Source: Chitinophaga sp. SYP-B3965 (GTDB taxonomy: Bacteria; Bacteroidota; Bacteroidia; Chitinophagales; Chitinophagaceae). From it: 64,000 bases of DNA. Numbering within the stretch: position 1 is the stretch's first letter; every line of letters starts with the position of its first letter. Shown piece after piece: positions 16,516 through 25,208 of this stretch. The stretch covers positions 1,860,001 through 1,924,000 of the forward strand of contig NZ_WJFD01000001.1 of assembly GCF_009647655.1 (NCBI RefSeq), read 5' to 3'. Under the pieces are notes generated by a model. It had not been told where the DNA came from and searched no databases. It saw only the letters and a list, made by a program, of their open reading frames with translations. Position numbers and translations under genes: made by a program.

Positions 16516-17965
16516 TCTTTTCCAGCAGTTTGGCCAGGTTTACCGTAGCAAAAGAAGAGGCGTAATCAGATAAACCATAAGGGATGATCAATTCATCATT
16601 ATGGATCAGTGAGCCGCAGGAATACAGTACATTGGGTACATACCCTTCTCTCTCATCCTTATTGGGAACGATCAGCGGTTCCTTCAACCGGCCCAGTTCA
16701 ATGGTCGGGTTTTCCAGATCCAGCAGCGTCATACCCAGGCAGTAAGTACGCATGGGCCCCACACCGTGTGTGAGCAGCAACCATCCTTCCGGTGTTTCTA
16801 TCGGAGAGCCGCAATTCCCTATCTGCACAAACTCCCAGGGATACTTAGGTGTTTGCAGGATCTGCGGGTTCTCCCATACATTTATCTTATCGGAATACAT
16901 GATGTAATTGTTGATCCCGTCTATGCGGGATACCATGGCGTATTTGCCATTGATCTTACGCGGGAACAGCGCCAGGTTCTTATTCTGTGCGCCTTCTCCA
17001 TACAGCGGCATGATCTTGAAACTGTAAAAGTCACGCGTTTGCAGCAGTTTGGGCTGAATGGTAATACCATCAAATGCTGTGTAAGTAGCATAATAGGTAA
17101 CCCCGCTTGTATCCCCGGTGTACTTCACAAACCGTGCATCTTCTATCCCCCTGCTTTCTGCTTCGGAATAAGGGAAGATCACCCGGTCAGAAATATCGGT
17201 ATCCAGTGAAAAGTTAATGTCGTAGTAAGAATCTCCCAGCCATAACAGCCGTTCCAGGTTCCTTTTCAGCAAATGATCCACCTGGTAACGTTGCTGCATT
17301 TCCCGGATGGCCTGTTTCAGGGCCACATACTCAAAGGTATCCTGCAACATGCTCTTGATCTCGCTGAGCACAGAATCCGGCAGCCTGATGGAAACAGCAT
17401 TCTGGAAAAACGTTTCCTTGTGGTAAACAGCATTACGGATGATCTCTGGTTCATCCACATAATTACCGGCTGGCACAAAGGTTACATCGTTGTTCCTGTC
17501 TATCAGGCCACGGCGGAAAACAATGGAAGAAACGTGCCCTTCCCCTACTGCGCGGAAACTCATGATCACCCGTTTTTCGCCATCTTCCAGTCCGCTCTGA
17601 TCCACATCCTCCACAATGGAAGGATTAAAGAAAGCGGCGGATTCAATAGAGAATTCATTGGTGAAGAAGGAACCGATCAGCAGTTTCTTTTTATATTCTA
17701 CTGTGCTGTAATCAATGTTCAACGCCAGGAAGAGATTACGCAGCTTCTCTGCATGCCGTTCAAAAATGCGGGTGATGTTACGATGACGTTTGGAGAAATC
17801 CCTTAGTATAGGCGTAATGGTAATATCTACTTCTACTTCAGACATTTCCAAAACCTTCAAAATAATTCCTTTCGCTCTTGCATCCCCGTTAAAAAAAAAC
17901 CGTGCTACCACGCGTTTAAGGTCCGGGGTGATCTTTGTTGCCTGTCTTTCGATAGATAATCGCAT
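16502..17965 (-). CDS. GH130-family glycoside phosphorylase/hydrolase
   Basis: 487 residues. The five-bladed propeller of GH130 starts near residue 270 with the catalytic Asp motif GIEDAR (273-278), followed by YYATYTAFDG, NLALFPRKINGKYAMVSRIDG and the C-terminal GAADxVIG-like region replaced by NDELIIPYGLSDYASSFATVNL. GH130 enzymes are mostly mannoside phosphorylases that release mannose 1-phosphate; some are beta-1,2-mannosidases. This one has an N-terminal extension of ~270 residues that contains its own conserved-looking segments (RFFFNGDARAKGII, SFRAVGEGHVSSIVFRRG). It has no signal peptide, so it is cytoplasmic. It is the last gene of the minus-strand operon with glgC (37-bp gap) and glgA. 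Exact specificity cannot be read from sequence. Confidence 0.9.
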   Translation of the reverse strand: MRLSIERQATKITPDLKRVVARFFFNGDARAKGIILKVLEMSEVEVDITITPILRDFSKRHRNITRIFERHAEKLRNLFLALNIDYSTVEYKKKLLIGSFFTNEFSIESAAFFNPSIVEDVDQSGLEDGEKRVIMSFRAVGEGHVSSIVFRRGLIDRNNDVTFVPAGNYVDEPEIIRNAVYHKETFFQNAVSIRLPDSVLSEIKSMLQDTFEYVALKQAIREMQQRYQVDHLLKRNLERLLWLGDSYYDINFSLDTDISDRVIFPYSEAESRGIEDARFVKYTGDTSGVTYYATYTAFDGITIQPKLLQTRDFYSFKIMPLYGEGAQNKNLALFPRKINGKYAMVSRIDGINNYIMYSDKINVWENPQILQTPKYPWEFVQIGNCGSPIETPEGWLLLTHGVGPMRTYCLGMTLLDLENPTIELGRLKEPLIVPNKDEREGYVPNVLYSCGSLIHNDELIIPYGLSDYASSFATVNLAKLLEKIKEG

Positions 17966-18002
17966 ATACTTGGTTTAATCAATAACAAATCAACCCGGTG
18001 GC

Positions 18003-19280
18003 CTATGCGAGGCATTCAAAACCATCCGGGAGTACCGCACCTTTCTTCACAACTACAATGCCATCTTTCACGGTGTACTTTTCAAAATCTCCATCTGCCA
18101 TATGCTTGCCGCCATTGATCCTTACGTCGTTTCCAATGCAGGCATTTTTATCAATGATGGTATTATTAATAAAACAGCGGTCCCCAATGCCGATAGGCGG
18201 GCGGCCTTTACTCCGTGCGTTATTGATCTCATCCAGCGTCTGGTAAATATCATTCCCCATCAGGTAACTGTTACTGATGGTAGTGCCTTTGCCAATACGG
18301 GTACGGATGCCCACTACACAACGCTCCAAACGACTGGCATTAATGATGCAGCCATCTGCTATCACCGTTTTCTCCAATGTAGTACCGGAGATCTTGGCTG
18401 GTGGTAACATACGGGCGCGGGAGAAGATCGTTTTATGGTCATCAAACAGGTTGAACTGCGGGATATCGTCTGTGAGGCCAAGATTGGCTTCAAAGAAGGA
18501 AGAAATGTTCCCGATATCTGTCCAGTAACCTTCATATTGGAAACTGAGCACCTTGTGCTCGTCAATAGAATTAGGGATGATCTCTTTGCCAAAATCTGAT
18601 GCTTCCGGCGAAGCGGCCAACAGGTCAAATAATAACTGTTTGTTAAAGATGTAAATACCCATGGAAGCCAGGTACTCCCTTCCTTCTCTTTGCATTTCCG
18701 GGCTTACAACAGATGACCAGTCCGGCAAAAGTTCCTTCTTTGGCTTCTCTATAAATGAAGTGATGAAGTTCTCCTCATTTGTTTTCAGGATGCCAAAGTC
18801 CGTAGCATCCTTTGCATTCACCGGGATGGTGGCAATGGAAATATCTGCGCCATTATCAATATGGTGCTTGATCATTTCCCGGAAGTCCATCTGGTATAGC
18901 TGGTCCCCGGAGAGGATCAGCGCATATTCAAACTCAAAATTCTCCAGGTGGCGCAGGGTCTGGCGTACAGCATCCGCAGTGCCCTGGAACCACGTAGGGT
19001 TGTCAGGCGTCTGTTCTGCAGCCAGGATATCTACAAAAGCTTTACTGAAATGAGAGAACTGATAAGTGTTTTTGATATGCTTGTTGAGCGAAGCAGAATT
19101 GAATTGCGTCAGCACGAAGATACGATGCAGATCGGCATTCAGGCAATTTGAAATGGGGATATCCACGAGGCGGTACTTCCCTGCTACGGGTACTGCGGGC
19201 TTGGAACGGCTGCGGGTCAGCGGGTACAGCCGCGTACCGGCTCCTCCCCCAAGGATGATTGAGATCACTGCGTTAGACAT
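18003..19280 (-). CDS. glgC: Glucose-1-phosphate adenylyltransferase
   Basis: 425 residues. GlgC makes ADP-glucose from glucose 1-phosphate and ATP, the committed step of bacterial glycogen synthesis. The N-terminal nucleotidyltransferase motif GGGAGTRLYPLT (11-22) is followed by SKPAVPVAGKYRLVDIPISN, and YLILSGDQLY-like (YALILSGDQLYQMD) holds the metal-binding Asp. The C-terminal third is a left-handed beta-helix with isoleucine-patch repeats (IGKGTTISNSYLMGND, IGNDVRING). It sits 10 bp after glgA in the same direction and 37 bp before GH130, so the three form an operon. Confidence 0.97.
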   Translation of the reverse strand: MSNAVISIILGGGAGTRLYPLTRSRSKPAVPVAGKYRLVDIPISNCLNADLHRIFVLTQFNSASLNKHIKNTYQFSHFSKAFVDILAAEQTPDNPTWFQGTADAVRQTLRHLENFEFEYALILSGDQLYQMDFREMIKHHIDNGADISIATIPVNAKDATDFGILKTNEENFITSFIEKPKKELLPDWSSVVSPEMQREGREYLASMGIYIFNKQLLFDLLAASPEASDFGKEIIPNSIDEHKVLSFQYEGYWTDIGNISSFFEANLGLTDDIPQFNLFDDHKTIFSRARMLPPAKISGTTLEKTVIADGCIINASRLERCVVGIRTRIGKGTTISNSYLMGNDIYQTLDEINNARSKGRPPIGIGDRCFINNTIIDKNACIGNDVRINGGKHMADGDFEKYTVKDGIVVVKKGAVLPDGFECLA

Positions 19281-19290
19281 AACGTATATT

Positions 19291-20706
19291 TTATTTTAGG
19301 CTGGTATATAGATCTAAGTATTGTTGCGCTGCTTTATCCCAGGAATGATCCAGCTGCATGATCGTTTTCCTGATCTTTGAAAATTTGGTTTTGGTGTGGA
19401 ATAATTCCAACGCCCTGCTGATAGCGTGACACACATCCCCCACGCTGGCATGATAAAAACGGATCCCAAAACCATCTTCATCGCCAAAGTCGATGACGGT
19501 ATCTTTCAGGCCGCCTGTAGTACGTACAATGGGTATTGTGCCGTACCGCATGGCGTACATCTGGTTGAGGCCGCAGGGTTCCACGCGGGAAGGCATCAGT
19601 AAAAAGTCGGCTCCTGCATATAGCTGATGAGACAACGTCTCATTATAACCAATGTAAACGTTAAAGTTTTCGCCGGCATATTGCCTTGTTTGCTGCAACA
19701 TCCATTCCGTATGTGCATCTCCGCTGCCTAAGATCAGAAAATTTAATGCACCGGGGTTTTCAAACAGGGAACGGCCGATGATCTCCGGCAGCAGGTCTGC
19801 TCCTTTATCACCTACCAGCCTGCCAATGAATACGAACAAAGGCAGTTCAGGATCCAGTTTGAAGGTTTCGCATAAATGCTGCTTATTTGCCTTCTTTCCT
19901 TTCAGCTGGGTGCTCGTGGTGTACTTTGCCGCGATCATGGTGTCTTTGCCGGGGTTCCATACTTTGTCGTCAATGCCGTTCAGAATCCCTGTGGCTTTAC
20001 TCCTTTCTGTGCTTAGCAGTGCTTCCAGTCCGTTGGCACTATGGAAGAGTTCTTCCATATAACTGGGCGAAACGGTATTTACCCGCCAGGCGCATTTGAT
20101 AGCAGAGGCCAGTGGGTTGATACTGCCGCCCCAGTCCAGCATGCCGCTCTTCCAGAGGTCGAAGGAAGGAATGAGGAATAGTTTATCCCATCCAAACTGG
20201 CCCTGGTATTGTGCATTGTGAATGGTGATCACAGTAGCAATATCCCGCAGCCTGCTGTATTTGTAACCGAAGCGGACGAGGAAAGGGATCAGGCCGGCAT
20301 GATGATCGTGGCAATGGATCACATCCGGTTGATGCTGCCATTCATTGAGCCAGTCCAGCACCGCTACCTGGAATGCCAGGAAACGTTCTGTGTCATTCAT
20401 GTATCCATACACACCGGGGGTATCCAGTAAACCCGGGATATCCACCTGGTAAAGATCAAAGCCCAGTTCATTGGAGTCTTCTTTCCATACATTGAAATGA
20501 AACCATGCATGCCCCAGCCATAAACCGCCCTGGTGCACCAGTTCATAAGTATGTGCTTCCCGGAACGCCGTGCGGTATGCGGGCATCACTACTTTGGCAA
20601 TTGTTCCTGCCTCCTGCTGATATTTGGGCAGGGCGCCCACTACATCGCCCAAACCACCTACTTTTGCCACCGGATAACACTCCGCGCTTACGTGTAAGAT
20701 CTCCAT
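19291..20706 (-). CDS. glgA: Glycogen synthase (ADP-glucose dependent)
   Basis: 471 residues, the normal GlgA length. The GT5 signature KVGGLGDVVGALPK (15-28) binds ADP-glucose; DVIHCHDHHAGLIPF and the C-terminal PSRVEPCGLNQMYAMRYGTIPIVRTTGGLKDTV are typical. It extends alpha-1,4-glucan chains in the cytoplasm. It is the first gene of the operon; the branching enzyme GlgB and a glycogen phosphorylase are not in this window. The promoter should lie in the 123-bp gap shared with the divergent DUF72 gene. Confidence 0.97.
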   Translation of the reverse strand: MEILHVSAECYPVAKVGGLGDVVGALPKYQQEAGTIAKVVMPAYRTAFREAHTYELVHQGGLWLGHAWFHFNVWKEDSNELGFDLYQVDIPGLLDTPGVYGYMNDTERFLAFQVAVLDWLNEWQHQPDVIHCHDHHAGLIPFLVRFGYKYSRLRDIATVITIHNAQYQGQFGWDKLFLIPSFDLWKSGMLDWGGSINPLASAIKCAWRVNTVSPSYMEELFHSANGLEALLSTERSKATGILNGIDDKVWNPGKDTMIAAKYTTSTQLKGKKANKQHLCETFKLDPELPLFVFIGRLVGDKGADLLPEIIGRSLFENPGALNFLILGSGDAHTEWMLQQTRQYAGENFNVYIGYNETLSHQLYAGADFLLMPSRVEPCGLNQMYAMRYGTIPIVRTTGGLKDTVIDFGDEDGFGIRFYHASVGDVCHAISRALELFHTKTKFSKIRKTIMQLDHSWDKAAQQYLDLYTSLK

Positions 20707-20829
20707 GCTTTTAATATTCGTTTATAATTTAAACCGGAAAAGCCAGATTACAAAGGGATGGCTAAAATATTGATAAACAAAGATCAAATGGTACACTCTC
20801 AGTTGGTGAAAATATAATACTTTAACAAC

Positions 20830-21726
20830 ATGCAATTCGGACGCTTAGACCTGGCCTTATTAAACGACATCGACTTCAAACTCCCTGCAGAACCGGTTTT
20901 CAACCAGGGTGTGCTGTCCGGCAAGCCGGCATTGAAGCCTTCCTTTCATCTCGGCGCCACCAGCTGGAACCGGAAAGACTGGGTAGGCAGTGTTTTTCCA
21001 AAAGGCACCAAAGAAAAGGATTTCCTGGAAGTATATGCCAAACATTATAACAGCGTGGAGTTAAATGCCACGCATTATAAGATCTATCCGCCGGAAACTA
21101 TCCGCAAATGGGCAGAGAAAGTAAAGGGCCGTGATTTCCGCTTCTGCCCCAAATTCCCGCAAAGTATTAGTCATTACAGCAACCTGGTGAATACTAAAGA
21201 ACCTACCACGGCTTTCCTGGAAGGCGTTGCCGCTTTTGAAGAACACCTGGGGCCTATCTTTTTACAGGTAGGCGAGCAGTTCTCTCCTGCCCGCAAAGAT
21301 CAGCTCTTTAATTACCTGGCTTCCCTTCCCACCGATCTTACCTTCTTTGTGGAACTGCGCCACCCGGAATGGTTCATCAACCCGGTGGAACTATACAATA
21401 CGCTCCGGCAGCTGAGTATTGGCCTGGTGATCACAGATACCGCCGGGCGGAGGGATTGTGCGCATATGCACCTCCCCATTCCTAAAGCATTCATCCGTTT
21501 TGTGGGCAATGGTTTACATCCTACAGATTATGTACGGGCAGATGATTGGGTGAACCGCCTGCACTTCTGGCTGGAAAACGGGCTGGAAGAGATCTATTTC
21601 TTCCTGCACATGCATGATGATGTGGCAGTCCCGGAAATGAGCATTTATCTCGCAAGCAAGCTGGAAGCGGCTTCCGGGCTTAAACTGACTAAACCTGTTA
21701 TTCACCGGGATAATACACTCTTTTAA
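20830..21726 (+). CDS. DUF72 domain-containing protein
   Basis: 298 residues with the DUF72 (YecE-like) TIM-barrel pattern: LGATSWNRKDWVGSVFP near the start, YAKHYNSVELNATHYKIYPPETIRKWAEKVKGRDFRFCPKFPQSISH in the middle and a late FFLHMHDD. The biochemical function of DUF72 is not established. The gene is divergent from glgA and 32 bp upstream of the FAD oxidoreductase gene in the same direction. A TACTTTAA box ends four bases before the ATG. Confidence 0.93.
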   Translation: MQFGRLDLALLNDIDFKLPAEPVFNQGVLSGKPALKPSFHLGATSWNRKDWVGSVFPKGTKEKDFLEVYAKHYNSVELNATHYKIYPPETIRKWAEKVKGRDFRFCPKFPQSISHYSNLVNTKEPTTAFLEGVAAFEEHLGPIFLQVGEQFSPARKDQLFNYLASLPTDLTFFVELRHPEWFINPVELYNTLRQLSIGLVITDTAGRRDCAHMHLPIPKAFIRFVGNGLHPTDYVRADDWVNRLHFWLENGLEEIYFFLHMHDDVAVPEMSIYLASKLEAASGLKLTKPVIHRDNTLF

Positions 21727-21758
21727 GTCACGCGTTTAAATATTATTTTCGCACCATT

Positions 21759-24680
21759 ATGATCAAGCGTGAAAAGCTGGTACAGCTGAGCCGGGAATTA
21801 CGGGGTGAGCTGTACCTGGATGATACAATGCGTACCCTTTATGCCACTGATGCTTCTGCTTACCGCGAAATGCCTTTGGCAGTAGCTATCCCGGAGGATA
21901 CTGACGATATCAAGACCCTTATCCGGTTTGCCCGGGAACATAAGACTTCCCTGATCCCGAGAACAGCGGGTACCTCGCTGGCCGGTCAGGTGGTTGGAAA
22001 TGGGATCATTGTGGACGTATCGAGGAAATTCACGTCCATCCTGGAGATCAATACAGAGGAACATTGGGTACGGGTGCAACCCGGCGTGATCCGCGATGAA
22101 CTCAATTACTTCCTGAAACCATACGGCTTTTATTTTGGACCGGAAACATCTACCGCCAACCGCGCTATGATCGGCGGGATGGTAGGGAATAACTCCTGCG
22201 GTTCCAATTCTGTGGTATATGGCAGTACCCGGGAGCATCTGCTTTCCGTGAACACCATCCTGAGCGATGGGTCTGAAGCTACTTTCTCTACCCTTTCCCC
22301 GGATGCATTCCATGCAAAATGTGAAGCAACAGACGATAGCCTGGAAACCACCATTTACCGGCAGATCAGGAGAACACTGGGCAATGCGGATAACCAAAGT
22401 GAGATCCGCAGGCAATTCCCCAAACCTTCCATCCTGCGCCGGAATACAGGTTATGCGGTGGATATGCTGCTGGAAAGCGCTCCTTTCACGGCTGGCCAGG
22501 AAGACTTTAACTTCTGCAAACTGATAGCAGGTTCAGAAGGCACCCTCGCATTTCTGACAGAGATCAAACTGAATATATCCCCGCTGCCGCCAAAGGAAAC
22601 AGGATTGATGTGTGTACATTTCAACTCCATCGACGAATCCCTGCGGGCCAATATCATTGCCATGCGCTTTAAACCCAGCGCCAGCGAGTTGATAGATCAT
22701 TACATACTGGAATGCACAAAAGATAATATCGAACAAAGCAAAAACCGCTTCTTTGTACTCGGTGATCCCGGCGCTATCCTCGTGGTAGAGTTTTGCAGGG
22801 ATAACCGGGAAGAGATCACGGCTATTGCCAACCAGATGAAAGCAGCCATGGAAGAAGCCGGTTTAGGCTATCACTTCCCCCTGCTGTTTGGTGACGATAC
22901 CAAAAAGATCTGGACGCTGCGTAAAGCAGGTTTAGGATTACTCAGCAACCTGCCCGGCGATGAAAAGGCAGTGCCGGTTATTGAAGATACTGCGGTAGCG
23001 GTGGAAGACCTGCCTGATTTTATTGCAGACTTCAATGAAGTATTGAAGAAACATAACCTGTACGCTGTGCATTACGCGCATGCAGGTAGTGGGGAAATTC
23101 ACCTTCGCCCAATCATCAACCTGAAAACAGTAGAAGGCAACCAGTTATTCAGGACTATTGCGGAAGAGATAGCCATCCTCGTAAAGAAGTACCATGGCTC
23201 CCTCAGCGGAGAACATGGAGATGGCCGTTTGCGTGGTGAGTTCATTCAGCAGATGATCGGTGAAAAGAACTACCAGTTATTAAGGGAAGTAAAATATACC
23301 TGGGACCCGGAGAATATCTTCAATCCGCACAAGATCGTAGATACGCCTTCCATGAACAGCTTCCTGCGTTACGAACCAGGCAAGAAAGCGCCGGACCTGA
23401 AAACGGTATTCCATTTTCCGCAGCAGACCATCCTGCAACACGCAGAGCAATGCAACGGTTCCGGGGATTGCCGCAAAACAGAACTGAGCGGCGGCACCAT
23501 GTGCCCGAGTTACATGGCCACCCGCAATGAAAAGGATACTACCCGTGCAAGGGCTAACATCCTCCGTGAATTCCTCACACATTCTACTAAAGAAAATAAG
23601 TTTGATCATAAAGAGATCTATGAAGTATTAGATCTCTGCCTGGCTTGCAAGGGCTGCAAATCAGAATGTCCTTCCAATGTGGATGTGGCTAAACTGAAGA
23701 TGGAGTTCCTGCAGCATTATCATGATGCGAATGGCGTGCCCATGCGTACCTGGCTGATCGGTAACTTCCGGATGATGACCAGCCTCGCTGCCATTACACC
23801 CGGCATTTACAACTGGCTTGTTACAACACCGTTCACTTCCAAACTGATCAAAAAGATCATTGGCTTTGCACCAGATCGTTCCATGCCTACGCTGGAAAAG
23901 AAAACATTGCGGAAGTGGCTGCGTGAAAATCCGCAACAGGGTGTGCAAACACGGAAAGTACATCTCTTCGTGGATGAGTTCACCAATTACAATGATACCT
24001 ATGTTGGTATCAAAGCGGTGAACCTGTTGCGCAAATTAGGATATGAAGTGATCCCGGTGGAACATCCGGAAAGTGCGCGGGCCTTGCTTTCTAAAGGATT
24101 CTTAAGAAAAGCGAAAGTGATCGCGGAAAAGAACGTGCGTTTATTCAGTAACATCATTACAGGAGAAGCGCCTTTGATAGGTATAGAGCCTTCCGCCATC
24201 TTAAGTTTCAGGGATGAATACCCGGACCTTGTAGGAGAAAATCTGCGCGATACCGCTAAGATGCTGGCGAAGAACGTACTGCTGATCGATGAATTTATTT
24301 CCAAAGAGATTGACCTGGGGCATATCAAAAAAGATATGTTCAAAGGCAGCAAACAACATATTAAACTGCATGGACATTGCCAGCAGAAAGCATTATCCAG
24401 TGTACTGCACAGCAAAAAGATGCTGAGCCTGCCGGAGGGTTATACCGTAGAAGTGATCCCTTCCGGATGCTGTGGCATGGCGGGATCTTTCGGGTATGAG
24501 AAAGAACATTTCGAGATCTCTGCCCAGATCGGGGAACTGGTATTATTCCCTGCAGTGCGCAGTGCTGAAGAGGGAACGCTGATAGCAGCACCGGGCACCA
24601 GTTGCAGGCATCAGATCAAAGATGGTACCGGTGCAAAAGCAAAACACCCGGTTGAAATATTATATGAAGCATTGGTTTAA
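21759..24680 (+). CDS. FAD-binding and Fe-S oxidoreductase (D-lactate / 2-hydroxyacid dehydrogenase type)
   Basis: 973 residues, a fusion of a GlcD-like flavoprotein and a GlpC-like iron-sulfur protein, as in the YdiJ/DLD family that oxidises D-2-hydroxyacids and passes electrons to the respiratory chain. Visible parts: PCMH-type FAD domain (PRTAGTSLAGQVVGNGIIVD, FGPETSTANRAMIGGMVGNNSCGSNS), FAD-oxidase C domain (VHYAHAGSGEIHLRP, GSLSGEHGDGRLRGEF), ferredoxin-like part with CNGSGDC near 565 and CLACKGCKSECP near 627, and a C-terminal heterodisulfide-reductase type domain with the CCG motif (GCCGMAGSFGYE, about 903). The substrate cannot be fixed from sequence; D-lactate or D-2-hydroxyglutarate are likely. 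A terminator overlaps the stop codon. Confidence 0.93.
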   Translation: MIKREKLVQLSRELRGELYLDDTMRTLYATDASAYREMPLAVAIPEDTDDIKTLIRFAREHKTSLIPRTAGTSLAGQVVGNGIIVDVSRKFTSILEINTEEHWVRVQPGVIRDELNYFLKPYGFYFGPETSTANRAMIGGMVGNNSCGSNSVVYGSTREHLLSVNTILSDGSEATFSTLSPDAFHAKCEATDDSLETTIYRQIRRTLGNADNQSEIRRQFPKPSILRRNTGYAVDMLLESAPFTAGQEDFNFCKLIAGSEGTLAFLTEIKLNISPLPPKETGLMCVHFNSIDESLRANIIAMRFKPSASELIDHYILECTKDNIEQSKNRFFVLGDPGAILVVEFCRDNREEITAIANQMKAAMEEAGLGYHFPLLFGDDTKKIWTLRKAGLGLLSNLPGDEKAVPVIEDTAVAVEDLPDFIADFNEVLKKHNLYAVHYAHAGSGEIHLRPIINLKTVEGNQLFRTIAEEIAILVKKYHGSLSGEHGDGRLRGEFIQQMIGEKNYQLLREVKYTWDPENIFNPHKIVDTPSMNSFLRYEPGKKAPDLKTVFHFPQQTILQHAEQCNGSGDCRKTELSGGTMCPSYMATRNEKDTTRARANILREFLTHSTKENKFDHKEIYEVLDLCLACKGCKSECPSNVDVAKLKMEFLQHYHDANGVPMRTWLIGNFRMMTSLAAITPGIYNWLVTTPFTSKLIKKIIGFAPDRSMPTLEKKTLRKWLRENPQQGVQTRKVHLFVDEFTNYNDTYVGIKAVNLLRKLGYEVIPVEHPESARALLSKGFLRKAKVIAEKNVRLFSNIITGEAPLIGIEPSAILSFRDEYPDLVGENLRDTAKMLAKNVLLIDEFISKEIDLGHIKKDMFKGSKQHIKLHGHCQQKALSSVLHSKKMLSLPEGYTVEVIPSGCCGMAGSFGYEKEHFEISAQIGELVLFPAVRSAEEGTLIAAPGTSCRHQIKDGTGAKAKHPVEILYEALV

Positions 24681-24702
24681 CCAATGCTTCTTCTTTATTT
24701 TT
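24666..24702 (+). terminator. Terminator overlapping the stop codon of the FAD oxidoreductase gene
   Basis: A 12-bp stem (24666-24677 with 24679-24690) includes the TAA stop at 24678-24680 and is followed by a T-rich tail ending in six T residues. The left arm encodes the last codons of the protein. Confidence 0.8.
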
Positions 24703-25099
24703 TCAGAAAGAACTTACCGCCTGTAGATCCCCAGGAACCTATACGCCAGATGCCGGCTAAGCTGTCCGGCTTGTGCAGGATTGCCTGTAAGGAAAAAGTG
24801 CTGGTAGAGCCACGCACATAGGTATATTCACCAAACAGTTCCCCGTTCTTCAGGCTATAGATACCATGCGCCATTAATGATGCATCTTCCTTACGGCCGT
24901 CGTATACGGTCATGGTACCGTTATCTCTAAAATCGATCGTATACATGGCAGTGAGCGGACCGAATGCGGTATCGCCCGGATCAGGTGAATTTATATTACC
25001 GTATCTGCCCTGCCAGGTACCAGAGAGTAATTTGGGCTTTGCGGGGTCTTTTTTGCAGGCTGTAAAAATGACTAAAAACAGGCATAATTTCCTAAACAT
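24695..25099 (-). CDS. Small lipoprotein of unknown function
   Basis: 134 residues with a lipoprotein signal (MFRKLCLFLVIFTACKKD; Cys at 15). The mature part looks like a lipocalin-like or beta-barrel fragment with alternating strands (GTWQGRYGN, YTIDFRDNGTMTVYDG, GIYSLKNGELFGEYTY, GIWRIGSWGSTGGKFFLKK), similar in pattern to the glycan-binding-like small lipoproteins common in Chitinophaga. No specific function can be given. It is divergent from the TolC operon. Confidence 0.8.
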   Translation of the reverse strand: MFRKLCLFLVIFTACKKDPAKPKLLSGTWQGRYGNINSPDPGDTAFGPLTAMYTIDFRDNGTMTVYDGRKEDASLMAHGIYSLKNGELFGEYTYVRGSTSTFSLQAILHKPDSLAGIWRIGSWGSTGGKFFLKK

Positions 25100-25208
25100 C
25101 AGAATGGGGTTTAATTGGCAAAATTACGTGTATCTGCATGTTACGCCACTCACATAAATATGTGAATTAGACGAACAATTCCGCCGGGGGGACGTTAATA
25201 TCCTGAAT

